Below are positions 11,073 to 20,600 of a stretch of 64,000 nt of DNA, piece after piece. The DNA is taken from the NCBI GenBank assembly GCA_000328365.1, contig KB291799.1:521372-585371 (forward strand), in the 5' to 3' direction. A model generated the notes under the pieces. That model had not been told where the DNA came from. It saw nothing but the letters and a program-made list of their open reading frames with translations, and made no database searches. How positions within the stretch are numbered: position 1 is the stretch's first letter; the number at the start of each line of letters is the position of its first letter. Source of the stretch: Capitella teleta (Eukaryota; Annelida; Polychaeta; Capitellidae). The translations under genes and the position numbers were made by a program.

Positions 11073-11992
11073 ATGCTACCTGCACTTCTAAGAAGTTTTG
11101 GCCATGGCATCCGGCAGCTGAGGAAATGTTCAACTCTCAGCAACCGAGATTTCTTGGCTCAGTTCAAAGGAGGCAGCGTGGATTTAAACAAAGACGTTGA
11201 TTCAGGCATCGCCACCGTCACCATAAACAACCCCGACCGCCACAACGCTATGACGGGTATGGTACTGTGTATTCAAATGTTGATAGAAAAATAAATGTTA
11301 AATTCACAGGGGAAATGATGGTGCAATTGGAAGATGTTGTGACTGACCTTGAATGCTGGGCCAAGGGCAAAGCAGTGGTTCTGCATGGTGCAGGGGGATC
11401 TCTCTGCTCTGGAGGGGATTTAAAAACTGTGCTCGCTATTATGGACCCCGTAAAAGGTGGTCGTATGTCTGCTCACATGCAGAAAACCCTGAATCGTCTG
11501 TATTGTTTGCCTCTACTGTCAGTTGCTATTGTACAAGGTCATACACTTGGAGGCGGTGCTGAGCTATCCACTGCATGTGACTTCAGGGTCATGGATCGGA
11601 ATGCTAAGATTGGTTTTGTGGCGAGTCGGATGGGTGTGACTCCCGGGTGGGGTGGTGGCATGCGCTTGGTGCAACTGGTTGGCAGAAACGGCGCTATGGA
11701 CTTACTCGTCTCTGGAAGAGTGTTGGGTGCAGAGGAATCCTTGAAGCTGAACTTGGCGTGTGAAGTGATGGATTTCAAGGATGCAGAGTCTGGCGTGGAG
11801 GACACTGTGGCCTGGTTGAAGGAGAGAGTTAGGGGCGACCCTGCGGTTGTGCAGGCAGCCAAGAAAGTCGTGCTCAACGGAATGTACATGCACAATGAAG
11901 TGCTGCTACAAGGGGAGAGGGACATCTTTACCAGCGTATGGGGAGGACCAGCGCACCAAGCGGCTGCGAGTAGTAAAATCAAACACAAGTAA
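11073..11992 (+). CDS. ECHDC1: Ethylmalonyl-CoA decarboxylase (ECHDC1)
   Basis: Exons 11073-11256 and 11310-11992 are joined across a 53-bp intron (gtatgg...ttcacag) and give 288 residues, close to the roughly 300 of animal ECHDC1. The enzyme clears ethylmalonyl-CoA and methylmalonyl-CoA, side products of acetyl-CoA carboxylase (family knowledge). Crotonase-fold marks are NPDRHNAMTGEMM, the first oxyanion-hole block VVLHGAGGSLCSGGDLK, the second block GHTLGGGAELSTACDFR, RMGVTPGWGGGMRLVQLVG, and a C-terminal ERDIFTSVWGGPAHQAA that matches this subfamily closely. The N-terminus (MLPALLRSFGHGIRQLRKCS) is basic and could be a targeting peptide. The start is the first ATG. A CCCCAG just upstream could be an acceptor, so a 5' leader exon is possible. 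Confidence 0.92.
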
Positions 11993-12314
11993 ATCGTGCA
12001 TCGGAGCAAATGCCATAACAGTTATTATTTCTAAACTACATGTGCCATCATGCCCATGGTCCGTGCTTTACTACCGTAGTATGATAGAGATCTGAATTAG
12101 AATTTTGTTCAGGCTTTTTGTTATAATGTTTGCTCTGACACTGCAGATTGATTACAGGTGCAAGGTGATATGCTAGTTCAATGTACTAGTACATTTACAT
12201 TTGTTATTTTACTGCTTTTGTTGTGATATTTGGTATGACTGAGATGTTTGTTAATTTTGCATGAAGTATTGAAGCATGCCGGCTGATTTGAGAGGCATAT
12301 TGAGCAGCGTGTTG

Positions 12315-12320
12315 AATAAA
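12315..12320 (+). terminator. Poly(A) signal AATAAA for ECHDC1
   Basis: AATAAA lies about 320 bp after the ECHDC1 stop codon on the same strand. It is the first canonical signal downstream. Confidence 0.55.
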
Positions 12321-12399
12321 GAATTTGTTGCCAGAAATCTAGAATAAGCCCGTTCGCTTTAAAAAGTTCTTTGGCCTAACATTAATTGATTAGATTCAA

Positions 12400-13540
12400 T
12401 TACACAACACCCCAAGAGGCCAATAATTTTCGTGTATCGGTTATAAGCAGTGTTCACCGAAATTTGCATCCGGTACTGCCTCTCGCTTGTAATGATATAC
12501 GTGTACATTATTCGTATACAGGCAGCCCAGTTGTATACCAAGCGTCTTGACGCAAGTCCGCTACGCTAATTACATTCTTCCGATAATATGCAGTAGTCCC
12601 TAACATTCCACAGCCACGAATGTTCCTTCGTAGGCATCAGCCACTAGCTGTCTCTTCCGCTAAGGATGCGCAGGTTAGCGAATGGATAATCCGGTTTACT
12701 CTTTAAGAAATCAACGAATCCCGTCAAAGCCATCCAACGACTTATCAAATCTTCTTGAAATTACACACACACTCACACAAAAATGTATACCGGTATGTAA
12801 TATCGTATATCGAGGCATGCATGTAAACACATAGTTTGGTTTCACTGATAATTAGTTTTAAGAAATCAAATCTCTTACTGACCATCAAGTTGACGCACGA
12901 TTGACTACATATTTATGTTCATTGTTAACCGTGGAATTAACCTTTAGATCTGAATGAGTGGGCGGAAGTATGACTGACGTATTTATCGACTGTTTTGTTG
13001 AGAAGCACCCTGTGGTCCTCACCCATGAACGCCATGACACACGCAGAAATTCACGCGTCAAAATGTGATGCATGTAATGCATGTATTGCGTATGTTTCCG
13101 ACTTGAATCTTCATCAATGTACTATGTATACATGCACAATTGCATATGATTATTATAACGTTAACGTGAACCATGCCCCGTAAAAGGATTCCGTTCGCCG
13201 TTGTCTAACTATAAGCTAGACCCACTTTGGATGGAATAAATTTGACGAGACTCGCATAACTTATGCCAATCAAGGTTCAGATATGTCTCAAATTACTTAT
13301 AGCTATATTCATTAGTGATAATCGTAAACTGTGGAGGTATTTACATATTATGTAAATTTCTCCACATTTTTCGATTATTTACACGTATTTATTTAACTGC
13401 AGGATGTTTGTTAACCAAGCAATCCACGTAACGCCGAGTGGCCGGTAGGTGGGCTGCGCCTTTTTCTGGGCCTTTTTTTGCCAGAGGAGAATGTGACGAA
13501 ACTCAATGATTGTATATTGCTTTTGTAATGTGGCATGAGT
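12400..13540. other. Intergenic, nothing recognised
   Basis: AT-rich DNA with no frame showing recognisable protein sequence on either strand. Confidence 0.6.
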
Positions 13541-13547
13541 CATGTTA

Positions 13548-13586
13548 GGGTTTTACGGCCCCACCCAACCCATTCGGGGGATACGC
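13548..13586 (-). repeat. SINE tail fragment, minus orientation
   Basis: Reverse complement of the SINE 3' end seen at 3397-3728 (GGTTGGGTGGGGCCGTAAAACC). It is only about 40 bp and is 5'-truncated. Confidence 0.7.
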
Positions 13587-13739
13587 ATTTACAGCGTACA
13601 TATATCACTTGCGGAAATCTTATTTCTGAATCGATACGCGACCAGTAGACCTAATCAATTTTGGCGCGGCTCATGTGCCAATGGGACATTGATATGCCGA
13701 TCCATTTTTAATTCACAGGAATGAGCGTAAAAGAAACCA

Positions 13740-14340
13740 GCTGAAGAATTCTCCCCGATATCCGTTCGGCCAACATAAAACCAACGACGAAAGTGGCTAA
13801 AACTCTTGGTGCTTTCTTTGACAGCCATCTAACCATGCAGAACCAGGCTGGCCAAGTGGTGAAAAGTGCCTACTTTCACCTTCGAAGGATCGCGAAAGTA
13901 CGCCAATATCTCTCAGCAAAAGCAAGCGCACTAGCGTTGCATGCCACCGTGATTTCAATTCGGATCAAGACTTGATTACCATAATGGCCTCCTCTTTGCT
14001 CATCAAAAATACGTCGGCTACAGATGACGCGAAACAGTGCCGCGCGAATTCTAACAAGAACTCCTAAACGTGACCACATAACACCTGTTTTAGCTTAATT
14101 CACTGCATTGGCTCCCAATAGAGAAACGGGTCCAGTTCAAAATTCCTGTTCGATTGCGCTAAACAGAAAAATAAATAAATCTGAATATAAAATATATAAA
14201 ACCAGTTTTTATTAATATAATTAATGGTTATCTCCTGGAAAAAGGCCATTAAGCACCTGCTCGGGTTGAGTATCCGTACAAGAAGTGAACTAATCCCACA
14301 TCTTGTTGGTCTCCCTGACTGAAGGTCCACTCTACTCTCT
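13740..14340 (+). mobile_element. LINE reverse-transcriptase relic (C-terminal part)
   Basis: Frame 13793-13975 reads KTLGAFFDSHLTMQNQAGQV then KSAYFHLRRIAKVRQYLS, the thumb/connector region found after the RT domain in CR1/L2-type LINE ORF2 (LGv.fDs.L....h....k..ff.LR.I..iR..L). Downstream, out of frame, there are traces such as RDHITPVLA and GPVQNSC. The copy is 5'-truncated and broken, and the upstream RT motifs (YxDD) are absent. Confidence 0.75.
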
Positions 14341-14920
14341 CGCTTTTTCTCGTTTTATAAGTGTTGTGTTAATAGCAAAAATTCGATTGTTAGATTATGC
14401 ACTTCTCTCATTACCACAAACTACAGTCAGTCTGCTCTAGGGAATAACTTACGACGTGTGGCAGAAACTCTTCGCGCCACTCCAACAGGTGTCGCTAATT
14501 TTAAATTAAACACAGGAAAAGATATAATAACAACAAAAATTAAATATTCCGAGGACATTGTCTGTGCTGCATATTGCATTTTAGAACTTAGAGATATGAG
14601 ACTGGGATATTTGAGTTCAGCACTAAATAGTACAGAATGCACAGCTTTATCCTTTTTATTATACACAAAGCCTGAATCATCATAAGCCACTGTTATCATT
14701 TATGTTGACTTTGCTGCTATTATTATTATTATTGTTATTTCTTTATTTACCTTTTCTGTTCTTTCTATAATGTTAATGCTTATAATTGCGATTGGAATAA
14801 ATTATATATATATATAATTAAGTGCTCGATAATTTCTTAAAAGTGACCAATTGTTGTCCCAATTTTGAGAATGTCGAACTTGAAGCAACCCTCGTATATT
14901 CCCACAAGTTTTTAAATTAG
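14341..14920. other. Intergenic
   Basis: AT-rich DNA with a short (TA)n and (TTA)n run near 14715-14818. The 75-codon plus frame at 14458 is not recognised and is probably chance or LINE-derived. Confidence 0.5.
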
Positions 14921-14926
14921 TTTATT
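14921..14926 (-). terminator. Poly(A) signal for the 15.1-16.5 kb gene
   Basis: TTTATT on the plus strand is AATAAA on the minus strand, about 150 bp past the stop of the minus-strand gene. Confidence 0.5.
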
Positions 14927-15074
14927 TATAACAGCGCCACAATTACCATACATGTACAACACTTAACTTAAGTCAAACAGTCGGTTCTCATATAATCACT
15001 TCAACATCGGCTTTGATTGTGAGTCACACGAGATCAGATGGAAGACATTCAATCGATCACAGAAGTCGAAATCG

Positions 15075-16484
15075 TCATGCGATTATAAAGTACGTATACT
15101 GCACTCCAAACAGATTGTTCGTCACACCTTGAATATTCAGCGTCTGCAGATGATTATGATTAGTTAGCAAGTATTTGCTGTAGACGTTTCTCCACCGAGT
15201 ATTACACAGATAAAGCTTATTTTGGGCAACAAGAAATGGCATGAACTCGAAAGATGGATGTGTGCGTAGGAATTTCCCTATAATAGCTGTGACCGGGTCC
15301 CTCGTCTTTGATAAATGTACACCATCAATCACCAATATCCCACCGTCGCGCATCACACACAGACACTGCTCCAGGATACTGACGAGTTCAGAAGGATTCC
15401 TCAATGCGCCAATGCTGAGCATCCGAAATTGTGGCAAGTTCAAGTTTCTCAGTAACGAGCCATCAATGCTTTGGTGTGAGGTGTCTTGGAGGAGTACTTG
15501 CTTTAACGTTGGATCCAGGGTGTTTATAGCAAATCCACGGTTTCGTAGTAGACTGAACAGATGAGCGAGATGCGTGTCGGAATCCTCCGTCCGACTCGAC
15601 AGAGTTTCACTGAAGTTATCCATGACAAATAATCTCTCACCTGCCTCTTGGTCATAATTAAAGGCCAAGATGGCCGTGAATTTTCCTAAATGAGGTTTCA
15701 TTTCACCAAGTGAACCATAAATATCATGCTGCCACTGCATATCACTCAACGCGGGGATAATATCCATGTGCAGAGAATGGACATAGCCTGGCATATATTT
15801 GATCTCTGATTGGAGATGCGCTGAGAAGACACTGTTCCGAGGAAGGGTGACTGACATCTGATGATGGTCCACTTCTAACGTCCTTAAACAACTCGACGTC
15901 GGACACTGTGGGATATGAGTCCCATCACAATCGATAATAGCTACCTGCTGAGGATTCAATTGCAAAGTTTTGATGTCCGTGATTCCAAATTTACGTAGAG
16001 ATCCTTGTGGCTCTGTTAGTTGTTGATTTTTGGTGTTAATATTATCCACATTAGGCATGAAGACTAGAAGAACACAGTGGAAACTGACGATGGTCAGAAT
16101 GAGCAGAATAATGAATGCCTGAGGACATTTGAGGCATCTACGGAGGGACGGTCGCTTTGTGGTTGGCGGTGAACACTTCGTGGAGGTTGGTACGTTGTGG
16201 TTTTCATCAGGGTTGGATTCCCAGGGGGAGTCTTCAGCATCCGTATCCAGACTGGATGAAGATCGAGGCCGTAGTCCTGCCCCAGCCAATTTGAGCAGCA
16301 ACAACGGAGAGGAGGCTGATGAAGAGTATGACTTCCCCACTGAGGAGTTGTTTCCATCGCAGTGTGGCCCAGGGAGGGTCAATCCAAATGTGGAAGTAGG
16401 ACTCCGTTGGATCGTCAATTCTTGCGCCATGCCGTGAACATGCCGACTCGTGTCGTGATCTCCGAGTGCGGCAACTAGCAGCAT
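15075..16484 (-). CDS. Type II membrane methyltransferase-like protein
   Basis: Single exon, 469 residues, ATG at 16484. Residues 1-120 form a Ser/Thr/Pro-rich cytoplasmic region. Residues 121-143 (PQAFIILLILTIVSFHCVLL) form one membrane anchor after a basic RPSLRRCLKC stretch, giving a Golgi-type II topology. The lumenal part, from about 170, ends in a Rossmann-like half domain: a core strand at about 354-361 (FRMLSIGA), NPSELVSILEQCLCVMRDGG and ILVIDGV, then NKLYLCNTRWRNVYSKYL. The 'DL..c..vl..GGilviDd' layout is that of class I SAM methyltransferases of the Methyltransf_24/FkbM neighbourhood. A clear glycine-rich SAM motif I is not visible, so activity is doubtful. A poly(A) signal lies about 150 bp beyond the stop. 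Confidence 0.6.
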   Translation of the reverse strand: MLLVAALGDHDTSRHVHGMAQELTIQRSPTSTFGLTLPGPHCDGNNSSVGKSYSSSASSPLLLLKLAGAGLRPRSSSSLDTDAEDSPWESNPDENHNVPTSTKCSPPTTKRPSLRRCLKCPQAFIILLILTIVSFHCVLLVFMPNVDNINTKNQQLTEPQGSLRKFGITDIKTLQLNPQQVAIIDCDGTHIPQCPTSSCLRTLEVDHHQMSVTLPRNSVFSAHLQSEIKYMPGYVHSLHMDIIPALSDMQWQHDIYGSLGEMKPHLGKFTAILAFNYDQEAGERLFVMDNFSETLSSRTEDSDTHLAHLFSLLRNRGFAINTLDPTLKQVLLQDTSHQSIDGSLLRNLNLPQFRMLSIGALRNPSELVSILEQCLCVMRDGGILVIDGVHLSKTRDPVTAIIGKFLRTHPSFEFMPFLVAQNKLYLCNTRWRNVYSKYLLTNHNHLQTLNIQGVTNNLFGVQYTYFIIA

Positions 16485-16599
16485 GCCCCCATGATCACTT
16501 AAGACGCTACTTTACCACCGACATATATACATGTTCCCTGCGAACGGGTCACAATATATCGTGGGTGTGTCCTCGAGTTAGAGTGTTTTTGCGTAGTAT

Positions 16600-17160
16600 A
16601 TGTATATATGTGTGTATAAAGGTAAACATAACCATTCAGTGAGCCGTGGAAGTAAAATCTGCCCACGATTCAAGGCGTCGCGCTTGGTTGATCCTGAATG
16701 AGAGGCGTTTAGAAAGAGGCGGAAGATTATTGCTCGAGGATTTAGGTTTAAATAACTTCCTTGAAGCAATTGCTAGTTGCTATAAATTTGGCTGAATCCC
16801 GGAAATTACATTTAAAGTTGCCATTTTTTCTGCATATTATTAAAACAAGATTGATGCTAATTAAGATAATCGAAGTGACTCCGTATGCTGCTGTTGTATA
16901 CGGAACGCTTTCCCAATATAATTTATGATTCATGAATTCCATGTATGTAAAACCTTAAAATTAATGTACACTTTAAAACTTCCGAAGCAGGCAATTTGTT
17001 CACTCACGCATAACTTCTCTTCAGATCAGACACGATAAATTAAATGAGCGATGGTTGAAAATGAACCCAAATGTGTATTTTCAAATGTATAAAAACTGAA
17101 GCATTTTCATGGTTAACGCAGTTGCATAACTTTATAGAGCTTCAGTGCGGTTCATAACTC
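16600..17160. other. Intergenic between divergent genes
   Basis: No coding sequence recognised. It separates the minus-strand methyltransferase-like gene from the plus-strand receptor, so promoters for both probably lie here. Confidence 0.5.
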
Positions 17161-17164
17161 ATAG

Positions 17165-17289
17165 CATGTTAGTCTATGACTAACATGTTGATACTGACCT
17201 ACTCATAGATTAAGAAGAAATCGACCTGATGATCAAACTTGCTCACCGATGAGTTGGTCAGTTTCAACACGTTAGTCATGGACTAACAT
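17165..17289. repeat. Long inverted repeat matching the downstream receptor CDS
   Basis: Arm 1 is 17166-17206 and arm 2 is 17249-17289. They are reverse complements with 37 of 41 positions matching, around a 42-base loop. Arm 2, positions 17249-17277, matches the receptor coding strand at 18188-18216 with 27 of 29 identical (ATGAGTTGGTCAG, two changes, TCAACACGTTAGTC). Arm 1 is therefore near-antisense to that mRNA. Each arm also contains a small palindrome, GTTAGTC-N3-GACTAAC (17168-17184 and 17271-17287), which includes an AP-1/GCN4-like TGACTAA. Confidence 0.85.
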
Positions 17290-17601
17290 CACAACCCTAA
17301 CACCTAGATTATAAGAGACAATAAAAGTCCATAAACCTAATAATGATCATGATCACGCGTCGTAAGTGTCCGTACTACAGTCATGAATTGTGATTTTTTT
17401 AAAAGGTGTTTTTCGCTTCTTGAAAATCACGCTCGATCTTGAACACTTCGTGAGATTAATCTGATTTGAAGGCAAGAAAACTTACCATAAAATGTGGAGA
17501 TACGTGATGTCGAAAATGATTTACTATACAATTGAGCTTTTTATAAACCAGAGGGCAATGAAAACCACTGGCTGATCACCCTCACCCTCACAACTCCTCT
17601 T

Positions 17602-20600
17602 ATGCTCCTGATAATGTTTGGCGTCAAGTTGCTTGCTGTAGCTGCCTCCCTCGTCATGACGTCATCACCAATTCATTGCAATAAAGATGCAAGATGGAAA
17701 TTTGACATTGCAGCAAAACCTTTGGATGCCATTCTTTTGAAAACATGCCAAATCGGTCTGGCGGATTGTTTGGAGAGCCTCCATAGTTATTACAAGAGGG
17801 TTTGGAGGCAGTGCTTTCTTGGGGAATGCTCATTACTGAACTGTGCTAAGCCAAAGGAACGATCTTTGTTGGGCAGTTTTTGTGGTCGATTCTGCTTCAG
17901 CAGGGTGGCTTCTGATCAGTTGTGTCACTGGTCTATCCGTTTACCAAGTAAGCACGGTCTGAATATGTCGATTGTAGCCCTGAACCCATGGACTTCGAAC
18001 GACTGCACACCGGACCGAATATATATCTACAACGCGGAGCGAAATGTGAAGTTCAGAGAAAGACTACCGAATGCATACGTTTGTGATTCTAGAAGTCACA
18101 CATTTATTCTACCAAATCACAATGAATTCCTCTTGGAATGGAAGTCGGTGAGCAAGATTGATCATCAGGTCGATTTCTTCTTATCCTATGAGTTGGTCAG
18201 AATCAACACGTTAGTCCAAAAAACCCCACTCGAAGGTTATGGTATCGACGGTCGGGGGAATAGTACCGTGCCCGGATACCAGCTGTATGATGAGTACACT
18301 AAAGTTTATTATGTTTCATGGACATGGGCTTCAATCACAGGCAAGTATCCACACTTGATGCTGCACTTCCTGAACTGCTCTCAAAGTGTCATAGAACTCG
18401 TTGTTTATGATGGACCATCAGCAAAGACACAAGTTCTGACTAAGTTAAAGTGCAATGGAATCAAAGGAATAAACATACACGGCACCAAGAGGCATATGTA
18501 CCTCGAATTGCGAATGCAAGAGAAAGGCGAGAGACAGATTCACTTCACCTTTGTAGATGCTGACATGTGTAGCCGTAACGCTACACAACAACTCTGCTCA
18601 AATCTGACAATTGAGGGAAACTTTTCAATTTCGCATACTGGTGAATCATCATTCTACCACCGTTGGAATTTCTTTAACTCAAATTATGATGGATATTTGC
18701 GACTGCACTTGCATTCAATGTCGTACGAAGGAGAGCAAACAGGGCATTGCAGTTATGCAGGACTCGTATTCATGAGTATGCCGAGACTGAAAAGAGGTGG
18801 AATCACGCTGTGTGAGTCAACTCACATTGAACCAAACGTTGAGAATGGCGACATCATTCTAGGTTCCACGTGGAATTTCTTTCATCTGATTGTTTTCCAC
18901 TATTCTGGTTTAGGGCGGTTGGTATTCAGGGTCTCTGTCATCCCTTATAATTGTCCAACTTGGATCAACCTGTGCATATTTCCATCAGTTGTGAGGAGCA
19001 TCTCTTACATGAAACCCTTTCAGGGCAAAATCGGCGAAAGGACATTTGTACGTGAAGGTATATGGTACCAGGCAAATAAACGGCACAAGAAGGTATTCAA
19101 CGGTGAGGTCTCGCACCCAGATTTCACTTTCGACTACAGGAGAATGTATGCAAACGATCGAAAAGGAAAACTTGATACCTGGATAAAAATAACTTCAATT
19201 AAAGAGTGTCTTGTTGTCCAAACAGTGTTGCAGATGGATCAAACAGAGAATAATAAGTGTTCTATTCAGTTTTGGAAAGAGGGAACAGGGGTCTACACCC
19301 ACCGCAATTACCTTGTCCTGACCCCTGGACATATAGTGACCAACACGGAAGATTATGACTGCAAAAGAGACATTCTGCACTTGGCATCAGACGCCTATCT
19401 CCTGCATTACCTGTTTCCTTGTCGAATTTCTGTTCCGTATATTTACTATATTCTTGATGGTGTACAGATGAGACAAATGGTATGGAACTACTCGAAGGAT
19501 GGCATTGATATACCAGTCATTGGTGTTGGTCGTACTATGGTTAAGTCCTTTGATGGATGTGGTTTTATGGATTTTTCGAGAATGGAATTCCGGAGATCAG
19601 TACCAATTCCAAGACTAGAGGCAGATGCTGATGGTACCATGACTACCAAACAACGTTCGGGGGTGATACGCTACCCACTGAGGGATAAGATCCGACTGAC
19701 ATTGTCAGAATTTTCTGAGCAGGGATTCGCAAGCCGCTGTTGCAGTGTATATCTTTACATACATCTTGAGCTGCCAAACCCACAGCAGATGTGGAACATT
19801 ACCATAGATGGGACATCGCGTCACACCACGGGAAACATGTACGATGGTGTGCATTTGGTCACAGTTCGGAATGTATTTCAATGGAAAATGTCATGGAAAT
19901 CGAGAACGCTGCGATGGAAAATCCCAGGGAACATTGTATATGACCCAAGAGGGCTGAACAGCATTTTGAACAACATGGAGATTAAGTTACATTCTGCTCA
20001 GCTGCAAAATGACAGTATCGGCAGCATAATGGTCAGGTTTAAACGAGAAGTTCTCCCTCTTTACAAAGGCATATCAGGTAACGGTGTAGGAAATATGGGT
20101 AGCACAGAACTTTGTTCTACCCCATACGGTTTGAGTGGAATTGAGTATTGCTTCCCTGATGAAGAATGGCTTGGCAAAAAAGGGAAGCGGATAAGCTGGA
20201 TTGATGCCCATCTCTACTGTCGTGAAATGGGATGGCATTTGGCCATGGTTCGCAGCAACGTCGATCGAGATGTGATGAACAATATTCTTGATGGAATTTT
20301 CCACACCTCACCATCATCTTTGGGTAGGACGTCAGAATATGTAATCATCGGCCTACGTAAGAAGGTATGCTGGCCATTTTTACAAATAAATCATTTATTC
20401 ACTGTATTCTATTTCACAGGAGCAGTATTCGTGGAGTGACCACTCGGCGTATAACTATAGGTTTTGGGAAGAAGGCGAAACATATTGGGCATCCTCTAAG
20501 AACATCACAATCGACGCGTTCACTGTCTCATTGAATACATTGAGAAACCTTCAAAGCTATGAAAATTCAAGTGGAGTGACGAAACATCGAAATAGCACTG

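Noticed and set aside
11539-12009. 156-codon minus-strand ORF
   Set aside because: Antisense shadow of ECHDC1 exon 2.
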